From NCBI RefSeq assembly GCF_020539485.1, contig NZ_JACDXU010000001.1, positions 1,633,766 through 1,697,765 on the forward strand: DNA of 64,000 nt, given 5' to 3'. The position numbers and the translations under genes are program-made. This document shows positions 44,541 through 53,120 of this stretch, one piece after another. Origin of the DNA: Fulverythrobacter ferritrahens (GTDB taxonomy: Bacteria; Pseudomonadota; Alphaproteobacteria; Sphingomonadales; Sphingomonadaceae). Under the pieces are notes generated by a model. The model ran no database searches. It saw nothing but the letters and a program-made list of their open reading frames with translations, and was not told where the DNA came from. Position 1 is the first letter of the stretch. Each line of letters opens with the position of its first letter.

Positions 44541-45491
44541 ATGCGGCTTTCACGCCCCTTCTTCCAGCTTCCCATCCTGTTCGACGTAGCCCGCCTTCAG
44601 GCTGAAGTTGCAGGCCTGCCCGAGGAAGCATGGGTGCCACATCCCGATGGAGTGCCCGGCAACAGCGCGGCGCGGCTGATCACTGTTGGCGGCGTGGAAA
44701 CGGACGCGATCCACGGCCAGATGCTGCCAACGCAGTGGCTCGCGGCGATGCCCTATCTGCGGCAGGTTCTGGCAGGCTTCGGCGTAGTGTGGGGCCGCTC
44801 CCGGCTTATGCGGCTGGCGCCCGGCGTCGGCGTGCCGGAACATGCCGACATCAATTACCACTGGCACACGCGGGTGAGACTGCACATTCCCATCTTCACG
44901 CGTCCGCAGGTGCGCTTTCATTGCGACGGGGAATCCGTCCATATGGGTGCCGGAGAAGCCTGGATCTTCGACAACTGGCGGCGGCATCACGTGGCAAACG
45001 GGGCCGATGCCGAACGCATCCATCTGGTGGCAGATACTTCCGGAACGGCTGGCTTCTGGCGGTTCGCTTGCGGCCAGGTTCCCCCGCGAGAGCAATGGAA
45101 GATGGCCGCCTGGAACCCCGGGGCGGATGCCCGGCTGCAGACCGAATGCAACCAGCGCTCGCCCATAATGCCCGCAGCCGAGGTTCAGCTTCTGGTAGAG
45201 GATTTGTGCGAGGAGCTCGCCATAACGGCCGATACGCCTGAACTAAGGGCCCGTGCCACACGCTTTGCCATGCTGATGGAAAGCTTCGTGTTCGACTGGC
45301 GCCAGCTCTGCGCCCTGCATGGTATCGCAGGAACGGCTCGGCCGGAATTCCGCCATCTTGCCAGTTCCGTGCGGGAAGCCGCGGCAATGCTGGCGGACGG
45401 GCTCGTCATGCGGACGAACGACGCCGGCGCCCTGCTCGTGCTCGAAAAGCGGGTTCTGCAACATTTGGTACAGGAGGACGGGACAGTCTGA
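44541..45491 (+). CDS. Aspartyl/asparaginyl beta-hydroxylase-like oxygenase with extra C-terminal domain
   Basis: 316 aa, 3 bases after the TPR-sulfotransferase. Residues ~85-180 form the AspH-like beta-helix: EHADINYHWHTRVRLHIPIF, RFHCDGESVHMGAGEAWIFD, RRHHVANGADAERIHLVAD, with plausible iron His ligands. After about residue 200 a helical domain of ~110 residues with no recognised family (LVEDLCEELAITADTPELRA...) is added, which the 41998 enzyme lacks. Last of four tightly packed genes. Confidence 0.82.
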   Translation: MRLSRPFFQLPILFDVARLQAEVAGLPEEAWVPHPDGVPGNSAARLITVGGVETDAIHGQMLPTQWLAAMPYLRQVLAGFGVVWGRSRLMRLAPGVGVPEHADINYHWHTRVRLHIPIFTRPQVRFHCDGESVHMGAGEAWIFDNWRRHHVANGADAERIHLVADTSGTAGFWRFACGQVPPREQWKMAAWNPGADARLQTECNQRSPIMPAAEVQLLVEDLCEELAITADTPELRARATRFAMLMESFVFDWRQLCALHGIAGTARPEFRHLASSVREAAAMLADGLVMRTNDAGALLVLEKRVLQHLVQEDGTV

Positions 45492-45576
45492 TATTACGCT
45501 TGACGCATTCTGTAACATCGATAGTCTCAACATCGGTCTTTCAGAACCATATCACTGGGAGAGTGTCATCAATCAT

Positions 45577-45594
45577 CGGGCGGTCCTCCGCCCG
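45577..45594 (+). terminator. Hairpin after the four-gene oxygenase/sulfotransferase run
   Basis: CGGGCGG-tcct-CCGCCCG, a perfect 7-bp stem 85 bases after the stop and 17 bases before the next start. No T-run, so it may be a partial terminator or a leader structure for the next gene. Confidence 0.4.
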
Positions 45595-45611
45595 TTGGAG
45601 GAGACTCTTCC

Positions 45612-46040
45612 ATGGATCGGACTTTTCTTTTCCCGGTCGAGCTGAAAACCAAACTCCATCTTTCCTGGCAGGCGCTGGCACTCACAGGTGCGATCCTCTC
45701 CGCCGCCCTTGCCTCGCCAGCCATGGCTGCTTCCGGACCGACCACCAAGGTGGTTGGATGCGGCGATCAAAGCTGCCTTTTAGTTTCCGGGCATCGCGAC
45801 GATCCCACACTGCTCGTCAGCATCAACGGACAAGTGGTGGACGTGGAAGGCGGGCAGAACTGGCGGGTTCGCGTTCCAGTCGAAACGGTGCGCCAATTGT
45901 CCGCCCCTAACGCCCGGACGATCGAAGTGGGGCTGCTGACTTCAAAGGCCCAGATGGCGAGCAGTGCCAGCGTCGATCTACCGATTGGCTTGCTGGGCAA
46001 CCTGACGAACCTTGCCGCGCTGGAAGTAAGAGTGCGCTAA
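45612..46040 (+). CDS. Small secreted protein of unknown function (142 aa)
   Basis: Start preceded by GGAGGAGA. A signal peptide with core LSWQALALTGAILSAALA and likely cleavage at AMAA gives a mature part of ~100 residues of beta character with two Cys close together (VGCGDQSCLLVSG) that probably pair. No family recognised. Placed between sulfotransferase/oxygenase genes, it is a candidate substrate or accessory of the modification system (inference). Confidence 0.65.
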   Translation: MDRTFLFPVELKTKLHLSWQALALTGAILSAALASPAMAASGPTTKVVGCGDQSCLLVSGHRDDPTLLVSINGQVVDVEGGQNWRVRVPVETVRQLSAPNARTIEVGLLTSKAQMASSASVDLPIGLLGNLTNLAALEVRVR

Positions 46041-46163
46041 ACGCATCCTTATGCGCGTACAGACAAGAAATGGCGGATTTCCGCCAATTGTCTACTGATA
46101 GAGATAGGACTATTGCTCTACCCAGCCGCCGAAGAGCGGTGACAACCTCTTTCGCAGGAGAAG

Positions 46164-46496
46164 ATGATGAAAAAAGGCCTTTTGGTCCTGGCCGCATGCG
46201 CCATGGCCAGCTCGGCTTCGGCCGCCAACACCACCAACGATCCCTTTGTTCAGGACAAGGCAACGCTTCGCCTCGACGGGCTCGACCTGTCCACGGCTGA
46301 CGGACAGCAGCGCCTCGCCATTCGCATGGATCAGGCTGCCCGCGCAGTTTGCGGCGATGGCCTGTCGAGCATTCACCTTGTCCTCGGCGCCAGCGAACGC
46401 GAATGCCGGGCCGCCGTGATTGCCGATATCCGCACCCAGATCGAGGCGCGTATCGCCGCAAACGCCCCGCAGACAAAGCTCGCTTCCAGCCGCTGA
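46164..46496 (+). CDS. UrcA family protein (110 aa)
   Basis: Signal peptide MKKGLLVLAACAMASSASA (ATG doublet; GGAGAAG upstream). The mature part has the UrcA pattern: LRLDGLDLSTADGQQRLAIR, MDQAARAVCG and a second Cys in ERECRAAVIADI. Periplasmic or secreted, widespread in sphingomonads, function unknown. Second small exported protein inside the sulfotransferase cluster. Confidence 0.85.
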   Translation: MMKKGLLVLAACAMASSASAANTTNDPFVQDKATLRLDGLDLSTADGQQRLAIRMDQAARAVCGDGLSSIHLVLGASERECRAAVIADIRTQIEARIAANAPQTKLASSR

Positions 46497-46619
46497 AATC
46501 TGCCCTGCCGCAAGGGCTGCCCCGGCTTGCCGGAAGCAGCACCTGCGGGCAGGAAGGGCTGCCCGGCCCTGCAAGATATTACATTTGCAAAGATAAGTAA
46601 CACTCCATAAGCTCGACCG

Positions 46620-48194
46620 ATGGATTCCATCAGGCTCGAGGCTCAGGCGAGAGCAGCGCTCAAACGCGGGAACCTGCCCGTAGCCGCCACCGCCGCGAGA
46701 GCCCTCACGCAGGACCATCCCGACGAAGCCGTCGGCTTCTTCCTGTCGGGCATCGTCGCGGCCGAAGCGAGACAGATCGCGAAGGCAATCCCGCTGATCG
46801 AAGCCGCCATAGAGCGCGAGCCGAAGGCAGAATATCTCGCTCAGCTTGCCCGGCTGCTCATCCTTCTGAGACGAGACGGCGAGGCTTCAAGGGTCGCTCG
46901 CGAGGCGCTGGAAAGGGCCCCTGCCGATGCGCGGACTTTTGATACAATCGGCTGCGTTCTTGCCCGGCTTGGGGACCATGAAGCATCGGTCAGGCCCTTC
47001 ATCGCCGCCGTGGAAGCGGAGCCGGACAACCTCGATTATCGCTACAATCTGGCAGCAGCGAGCGGCTTCACCGGCCGGATTGACGAGGCGCGCGGCCATT
47101 ACGAAACGATCCTGGCCACCGATCCCGGCAACGCCCGCACCCATTATGCCCTGGCCATTCTCTCTCGCCAGACCGCGCAAACGAACCATGTGTCCCGGCT
47201 TGAAACCGCCCTTGCCACCGCCGGGAAACCGGATGACGCGCTGCGTATCCGCTATGCGCTGGCGAAGGAACTGGAAGACTTAGGCGATCCGGCTGCCTTC
47301 CACCATCTCAGCCAAGCCAATGCCGCCCACAAGCGCAATATCCGTTACGATTTCGGCCAGGATTCCGCGATTTTCGACGCGATAGAAGCGCTGTTCGAGA
47401 GTGCCAAAAACAGCCCTGCCCCCGACATCGGCAACCCCGATCCCGCCCCGATCTTCGTGGTCGGGATGCCACGTACAGGGACAACGCTGGTAGACCGGAT
47501 ACTCTCCTCTCATCCGGAAGTCGGCTCGGCAGGAGAGCTGCAGGCGATGCCGCTGGCGGTCAAGCAGCTCACCCGCACGCCATCCCGCTTGGTGATCGAT
47601 CCCGACACCATCGCAGCAAGTGCCGACATCAGCGCGGCGGCAATCGGCGATGCCTATCTTGCACGGGCAGCCCACCATCGTCCGCCGGACACGCCACGCT
47701 TCATCGACAAATTGCCGGCGAACTTCCTCTATATCGGCCACATCGCGCGTGCCCTGCCCAATGCCCGGATCGTGTGCCTGCGCCGCAATCCGATGGATAC
47801 GGTGTGGGGCAACTACAAGAACCTGTTTGCCAGCCAGTCCGCCTATTACGCCTATTCCTACGACCTGATGGATACGGCACGTTATTATGCCCGCTTTGAC
47901 AGGTTGATGACATTGTGGGAGCGTCATTTTCCCGGGCGGGTTCTGCAATTGTCCTACGAAGGATTGGTGGCAGACCAGGAAGGGCAAACCCGGCGCTTGC
48001 TCGATCATTGCGGTCTTGGGTGGAACCCAGCGTGCCTGGCATTCCACAAGAACAGCGCCGCAGTGGCGACGCCCAGCGCAGCGCAGGTCCGGAGGCCGTT
48101 AAACGCCGATGCCGTGGGGAAATGGCGCCTGCATGAGGAAGCACTGCGCCCAATTGCGGAATGGCTGGCAGCGCAAGGTATCGAAACGGAATAA
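46620..48194 (+). CDS. TPR-repeat sulfotransferase (524 aa)
   Basis: N-terminal ~240 residues are TPR-like repeats (ARALTQDHPDEAVGFFLSGI, ARLGDHEASVRPFIAAVEAE, ARGHYETILATDPGNARTHY). C-terminal sulfotransferase domain: FVVGMPRTGTTLVDRILSSH (PAPS loop), FIDKLPANFLYIGHIARALP, RRNPMDTVWGNYKN. Paralogue of the 42618 gene but shorter. Separated from the UrcA gene by 123 bases; convergent with the TonB receptor at 48275. Acceptor unknown. Confidence 0.88.
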   Translation: MDSIRLEAQARAALKRGNLPVAATAARALTQDHPDEAVGFFLSGIVAAEARQIAKAIPLIEAAIEREPKAEYLAQLARLLILLRRDGEASRVAREALERAPADARTFDTIGCVLARLGDHEASVRPFIAAVEAEPDNLDYRYNLAAASGFTGRIDEARGHYETILATDPGNARTHYALAILSRQTAQTNHVSRLETALATAGKPDDALRIRYALAKELEDLGDPAAFHHLSQANAAHKRNIRYDFGQDSAIFDAIEALFESAKNSPAPDIGNPDPAPIFVVGMPRTGTTLVDRILSSHPEVGSAGELQAMPLAVKQLTRTPSRLVIDPDTIAASADISAAAIGDAYLARAAHHRPPDTPRFIDKLPANFLYIGHIARALPNARIVCLRRNPMDTVWGNYKNLFASQSAYYAYSYDLMDTARYYARFDRLMTLWERHFPGRVLQLSYEGLVADQEGQTRRLLDHCGLGWNPACLAFHKNSAAVATPSAAQVRRPLNADAVGKWRLHEEALRPIAEWLAAQGIETE

Positions 48195-48230
48195 GGCTGC
48201 TCCTCCAAAGCCTGCCCTATACGCGGTCAA

Positions 48231-48256
48231 GGCGCCTGCCGTTTCCGGCAAGCGCC
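48231..48256. terminator. Hairpin between convergent genes
   Basis: GGCGCCTGCCG-tttc-CGGCAAGCGCC, 11-bp stem with one mismatch, in the 80-base gap between the convergent TPR-sulfotransferase and TonB receptor genes. Could serve both strands; no strong T-run. Confidence 0.5.
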
Positions 48257-48274
48257 CTTCCCGCTGTTGATCGA

Positions 48275-50689
48275 TCAGTATTTGAAGCGCGCTTCGATGC
48301 CGAAGGTGCGTGGGCTGATTACCGTCTGCCGATAATAGCGCACGGCAATGCCATCGTTGACCCCAATCCGCGACCTGTCGTTATCGACGGACGTCACCGC
48401 ATATTTGTCGAAAATATTATTCGCAAACAGGCCGATGGAGTATTTTTCGGTTTCATAGGTAAACGACGCGCGGTGCAGCGTATAGCCGGGAATCTTGTCG
48501 CCATAGGCACGATCCCACCCAAGCCTGGAAACGACATCTCCACGATAGGTCGCGGTCCAGTTGGCAACCAGATCACCATCCAGCAACGGCTTGGTGTAGG
48601 TCACTCCAAGGCTGCCCGAATTCTTGGTCGACCCGGGAAGTCGATCGCCCGCGAGCGCGTCGAGTTGATCAAACCTGTTGGAATAGTCGCCCGGCGTCTC
48701 GCGAATGGTGATGATGCCCGGCACATCCTGGGTCAGCTTGGCGTCGGTATAGGAATAGGTGCCCTGGATCGACAATTCGGGCACCGGTCGCAGCTGAAAC
48801 GACGTTTCGAAGCCCTTCGACCGCGCCGTGCCGCCATTCACTGTGATCCCGGTGGCACCATTCAGAGTGGCGGACGCGACTTGCAGACCGCTCCAATCGA
48901 TATGGAACACGTCGAAATTGAATGTCAGCTTGCGGTCGAACAATTGCGTGCGGAACCCGATTTCGACATTCTTCGTAGTGTCCGGCCCGTATTGGAGTTC
49001 GTTCGGCAGGGCGCAGATATTCTGGCCGGGAGGCAGCGGATCGTCGCAAGGCGCAACCGTGTTCGGGCCGCCGATACGATAGCCCTTGCTGTAAGTAGCA
49101 TAGAGCATGAGATCCGGGGTGAAATTATAGGAAGTATTGAACTTCCATACCCAGCCATCCTGCGATGCGCTGCCGCCGCGCACCGTCTTGTCATAGGGAC
49201 TGAGCGGCTGTCCGAGCAAAGGCAGCGTCTGCGCGCCGGCAATATCCGAGGTATATTTGAAATAACGCGCGCCAGCTGTGACCTGCCATTCAGGGGTGAT
49301 CTTGAACGAGCCTTCGCCAAAGATCGCCTTCTCCGTCACTTTCGAAGTAGTGTAGGAGACATATTCGAGCGCATCAGGGTTGCTGTCTGTATCCACCCAG
49401 GGGTGACCCGGCACGTGTTCCGCATAATCGCGCTGAGACTTCTGTTCATTGTAAAATCCGCCGAGTACCCAGTTGAACGGCCCACCATGGCGCGAAACGA
49501 GGCGGATTTCCTGATTGACTTGCTTGTAATGATTCTCGCTTTCGTTCCAGCCAGAGAAGGCCGGGAAGAGCTCATAATCATAGTCCAGGTCGAGCAGCAG
49601 GTCGGTTACATCGCCCTCAGTCGTGGTACGGACATCGGTGTAGGCCGTGGTCGATACGATATCGAAGATATCGGCGACGTTGGCGTTGATTTCCATGCTG
49701 GCAAGATGCGCACTGCGATCCACCGGCTCCTTGTAACGGGCCGCATTCTCATATTTGCCTGTCCCTAGCACGCCGGCACTGTTGGACTGCGCACCGTCGG
49801 TCTTGGTTTCCTGATAGGCGTAGGTGAGGATCACCTTGAAATCTTCGCTGGTCTGGAACAGCAGCTGATTGCGCGTGCTGAAGGTTCTCTCGAAATTGAG
49901 ATCCTTGAGCTTGTACAAATTGGCCGCATAGCCAGCATCGGAAACGCCATCGGGTCCGTCCGGCTGTGGCAGCGACACGCCTGGCTCCTTGATCAGCAAG
50001 GGATAGTCGATAAAGCCCGGATCGTAATAATAGCCGGTCGATGAGCGGAAGGCGATGTGGTCCGTGACAATGGGCAGGTTGATGACGCCGTCGACCTGAT
50101 AGCCCAGATGACTACTGTGATCCTTGCCATAGAACCTTCCGTGGGCCTCCCCTTCAATATCAGTCAGGTTCGGGCGGTTGGGAATATAGCGAATGGCGCC
50201 GGCAAGCGTGCCGAGGCCATATAGCGTGCCCTGCGGGCCCAGCAGCGTTTCCACGCGCTCGAGGTCGAGCAGTTTGAAGTCATAGTAAAGCGGAACTTCG
50301 CCAAGATAGACGCCAAGTGCGTTATCCGTGTTGGAACCGAAGGAATCCGTATCCGATGCGCGCAGGCCGCGCAGCACGACAGTGCCGGTCGAACGCGGCC
50401 CTGTGTCGGAAATGGTCATGCCCGGAGTGAAATCTGCGAGATCGCGTACGTCATCGATCCGCTGGCGCTCGATCTCTTCCGAACTGACGGCTGAGATATT
50501 TATCGGCGTTTCCATGATCGTAGTGCTGCGGCGGGTGCCGGTCACGATGATCTCATCCCCATAAGTGCTAGCGCCAGTCTTTTCCGTTGCCGTCTCTGCT
50601 TCTTCGGCCGAGGCATGTGAGGCAAAGGCTGCCGCCGTGAACATAGTCGCTGAAAGAAGTCCCAATCGCAATTTCGCGCAATACGTCAT
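48275..50689 (-). CDS. TonB-dependent receptor (804 aa)
   Basis: Signal peptide ending near SHASAE. Plug motifs EIIVTGTRRSTTIMETPINI, DVRDLADFTPGMTISD and VETLLGPQGTLYGLGTLAGA; the barrel ends FGIEARFKY. Closer to the 31207-type organic-substrate receptors than to the 926-aa receptor. Convergent with the TPR-sulfotransferase and 190 bases from the sterol-desaturase-like gene. The ligand is not predictable. Confidence 0.95.
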   Translation of the reverse strand: MTYCAKLRLGLLSATMFTAAAFASHASAEEAETATEKTGASTYGDEIIVTGTRRSTTIMETPINISAVSSEEIERQRIDDVRDLADFTPGMTISDTGPRSTGTVVLRGLRASDTDSFGSNTDNALGVYLGEVPLYYDFKLLDLERVETLLGPQGTLYGLGTLAGAIRYIPNRPNLTDIEGEAHGRFYGKDHSSHLGYQVDGVINLPIVTDHIAFRSSTGYYYDPGFIDYPLLIKEPGVSLPQPDGPDGVSDAGYAANLYKLKDLNFERTFSTRNQLLFQTSEDFKVILTYAYQETKTDGAQSNSAGVLGTGKYENAARYKEPVDRSAHLASMEINANVADIFDIVSTTAYTDVRTTTEGDVTDLLLDLDYDYELFPAFSGWNESENHYKQVNQEIRLVSRHGGPFNWVLGGFYNEQKSQRDYAEHVPGHPWVDTDSNPDALEYVSYTTSKVTEKAIFGEGSFKITPEWQVTAGARYFKYTSDIAGAQTLPLLGQPLSPYDKTVRGGSASQDGWVWKFNTSYNFTPDLMLYATYSKGYRIGGPNTVAPCDDPLPPGQNICALPNELQYGPDTTKNVEIGFRTQLFDRKLTFNFDVFHIDWSGLQVASATLNGATGITVNGGTARSKGFETSFQLRPVPELSIQGTYSYTDAKLTQDVPGIITIRETPGDYSNRFDQLDALAGDRLPGSTKNSGSLGVTYTKPLLDGDLVANWTATYRGDVVSRLGWDRAYGDKIPGYTLHRASFTYETEKYSIGLFANNIFDKYAVTSVDNDRSRIGVNDGIAVRYYRQTVISPRTFGIEARFKY

Positions 50690-50879
50690 GTCTTACCCCC
50701 AGTCTGGGTTAAAGCTTCCCGTGCCCTGGTTCGCACCAAAGCTGAATTAGGTATTGATTTTAGGACCTTGCGCTCCGCCAGCCGCCGCTTTTCGGCTTAT
50801 TGGCTGACTTGCTTGCCGCTCGACTTAAAAAATCTGTCGAGTCCTGCGATCCGATGTTTCTCCTGCGGTCCGCATAAAA

Positions 50880-51845
50880 TCAGTTCGGCGCAGATGCCGA
50901 TTTCTCCCGCTTCGCCTTGATCGTGTCGATCATCGGCTGGAACGGGAACATGAACTGTTCGTAGATCGACAACCGCTTGCGATCGTCCTGGCCGACGATG
51001 GCGGATTCACCTTCGCGATAGGTGCCAAACATACGATCGAAAACGATCACCGAATTTCCGTAATTGCAGCGCGTATCTTCATAGCTGAGCGCCGTGTGAT
51101 GCAGGCTGTGGTTGCGGATCGTCGTGAAGAAAAAGGAATAGGCCAAAGGCGGGTCGGAACGCACATTGGCGTGCGCAAAGCCGGCAATCACCCCGCCCAT
51201 ATTGACCGCACAGAACAGTGCAGCCTCGCTGAAATCGAACAGCGCAACCACGCTGAGGCTGATCAGGAAAAGCTCGATAGGATTGCCCACGAAGCCTTTC
51301 ATCGCATTGAGCTGCGTGACGTGGTGGTGCGGCGCATGGGTGAGCCACAGCGGGTACCAATTGTGCATCCAGCGATGCATCCAGTACTGACCGAATTCGA
51401 TCAGGAAGAGGACTATCAGAGCCTGCACCAGGAAAGGCAGTTCCGTCATCCACGGAGTGGAGATGCCAAGCGCTTCCTTGACAGAGAGCAGCGGCTCTTC
51501 CGCAAGATGCGTTGAAACCCAGGAAATCGCGGTATAGCTCAGCACGACATAGAAAACGTCTGTCGCGAACTCGCGCTTGTTCAGGCGCCAGCCTTCATGC
51601 CGCTCCAAGAACCTTTCAAGGCCTTGAATCCAGGCCATGATCGCCACGCCCGTGAGCACCAGCGTCCAGGGATATTGGACCACCGCGTCAGGCGCGAGGC
51701 CCCAGAACAGGATAACTGCGATAAGCGTCAACGGCGGGATCAGATTGACCAGCGCAGCCTTGATCCCGGTGCGTATGGGATCCCCGGCGCGCTCTATGGC
51801 TTGCAGATCTGCTGGCGAAGGAGCGCTGGACGATGGCTGGTCCAT
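50880..51845 (-). CDS. Sterol desaturase/fatty-acid hydroxylase-superfamily membrane enzyme
   Basis: 321 aa from ATG 51845 (GGAG at seven bases); an in-frame start at 51863 is less likely. Several membrane helices surround the di-iron histidine motifs: HRWMHN, HAPHHH and HSLHH, near the C-terminus NHSLHHTALSYEDTRCNYGN and VFDRMFGTYREG. The superfamily inserts hydroxyl groups or double bonds in lipids, sterols or carotenoids. The C-terminal ~45 residues are charged and cytoplasmic. Upstream of the receptor gene on the same strand. Confidence 0.9.
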   Translation of the reverse strand: MDQPSSSAPSPADLQAIERAGDPIRTGIKAALVNLIPPLTLIAVILFWGLAPDAVVQYPWTLVLTGVAIMAWIQGLERFLERHEGWRLNKREFATDVFYVVLSYTAISWVSTHLAEEPLLSVKEALGISTPWMTELPFLVQALIVLFLIEFGQYWMHRWMHNWYPLWLTHAPHHHVTQLNAMKGFVGNPIELFLISLSVVALFDFSEAALFCAVNMGGVIAGFAHANVRSDPPLAYSFFFTTIRNHSLHHTALSYEDTRCNYGNSVIVFDRMFGTYREGESAIVGQDDRKRLSIYEQFMFPFQPMIDTIKAKREKSASAPN

Positions 51846-52170
51846 AGAAAATCTCCATATCAAACCGCCACGCGGTTCAATGTTGCAGATCCTCTCCCCA
51901 TGTCATTGGCGCCACTCTTCAGGTGACAGAAGACACGGTATAGATATTACGTAATGCGTCAAGAGTATTAATTACGAGGGAGATTTAGTCGGAAAATCAG
52001 CGAAAAATTCAAGAAATACCAGCACTTTTCCCGGATTTGGTATCCCCTGAAATTAAAACGATCATGCAAGTTTTTGCACTACAGCGACTGTGGATCATCA
52101 CCGCCAAGTCGGACCCGAAACTCCCGACTCGGTACCCCGCCCGGTTGACAGGCCCCGGCCGCGGACTGTC
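51846..52170. other. Intergenic region, regulatory
   Basis: 325 bases between two minus-strand genes, with AT-rich patches around 51940-52060. Holds the palindrome at 51946-51955 upstream of the desaturase-like gene. No coding frame is supported. Confidence 0.5.
51946..51955. promoter_or_regulatory. Perfect palindrome upstream of the desaturase-like gene
   Basis: ATTACGTAAT, 10-base perfect palindrome, about 100 bases before the start codon. Possible TetR-type operator; no regulator gene is adjacent. Confidence 0.35.
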
Positions 52171-53097
52171 CTATTCTCCTGCTTCCGAAGAGCCGGTCCA
52201 CCATGAGAGGCTGTGCAGATCATGGGCTGAAGTCCAGATGCCAGCCGGCGTGTAGCGCAGCGCCCCGCTGCCGGAGGGCTTGCCCATCCGCGCGACCACT
52301 TCCATCGCCTGCGGATCGATCACCGCGAACATCTGGTCGTCCGTCGTGCGCAGCCACACCTTGCCACCGCCGGTGTCGATATCCCCCCATTTGAGGTTCT
52401 CACCGACCTTGATCCGTCCCGTGACCTTTGCCGTTTCAGGATCGATCCGCGCGACTGTGCCGTCGCCCTGCTCCTGAATCCACACAGCCCCCTCTCCCGC
52501 CACCAGAAAGCCGGGCATCTTGCCCAGCGTGATCGTGTCGATAACCGCGCCAGTCTGGGGATCGATACGCTGGAGCGACTGGTTCCTGCCACTGGCGGCC
52601 CACACGGCGCCGAAGCCGAAGGCCAGGTAGGACGTGCCCGGCGCAACTGCGATCGTCGCCACCACGCTGTTGGTTGCCGGATCGATCTTCGAAATCGTGC
52701 CCGCCGTTTCACTCGGAGCCCAGATATAGCCCGCGCCGGCGACGATATTCAGTTCCCCGCTCGGGCCGAGGCCCACCGGAATGGTCATCACCACCGCCGT
52801 TGTCTCAGGGTCGATCCGGTACACTTCACCACCCCTGCAATTCGCCACCCAGAGCGAACCGAAGGCCAACGCCATCGTGCCGCAGGGATGAGGCATCTCA
52901 ACGGCAGCGAGTTTCCCCAAGGGGGACCATTGCTCGACCCGTCCTGCATTGGTGACCCACACCGTATCACCATCGACAGCCAAAAAGTCCGCGAACCCCG
53001 GAACGCTGATCTCCTTCTCAACGAGCGTGGAAGCGCTGAGCGGCGCCGAAACGCAGATCGCGGCAGATGCCAGTGCCAGGCAGATGGATTTCTTCAT
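52171..53097 (-). CDS. Secreted beta-propeller protein (YncE/virginiamycin B lyase-like)
   Basis: 308 aa, signal peptide MKKSICLALASAAICVSAPL. Repeated ~40-residue blades with the pattern IDP-(x)n-V-x-x-TI: RIDPETTAVVMTIPVG, KIDPATNSVVATIAVA, RIDPQTGAVIDTITLG, RIDPETAKVTGRIKVG, each preceded by G-x-(V/I)-W (DTVWVTN, GSLWVAN, GYIWAPS, GAVWIQE). This is a seven-bladed NHL/YVTN-like propeller. Most such proteins bind ligands or other proteins; lyase activity is not implied. It sits with the two metallo-hydrolase genes below on the same strand, spacing 23 bases. Confidence 0.85.
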   Translation of the reverse strand: MKKSICLALASAAICVSAPLSASTLVEKEISVPGFADFLAVDGDTVWVTNAGRVEQWSPLGKLAAVEMPHPCGTMALAFGSLWVANCRGGEVYRIDPETTAVVMTIPVGLGPSGELNIVAGAGYIWAPSETAGTISKIDPATNSVVATIAVAPGTSYLAFGFGAVWAASGRNQSLQRIDPQTGAVIDTITLGKMPGFLVAGEGAVWIQEQGDGTVARIDPETAKVTGRIKVGENLKWGDIDTGGGKVWLRTTDDQMFAVIDPQAMEVVARMGKPSGSGALRYTPAGIWTSAHDLHSLSWWTGSSEAGE

Positions 53098-53120
53098 GCG
53101 CTTGCTCCTGCTCTTGCGGT

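Noticed and set aside
48161..49768. 535-codon plus-strand open frame
   Set aside because: Antisense to the receptor at 48275-50689; no signal, motif or ribosome site.
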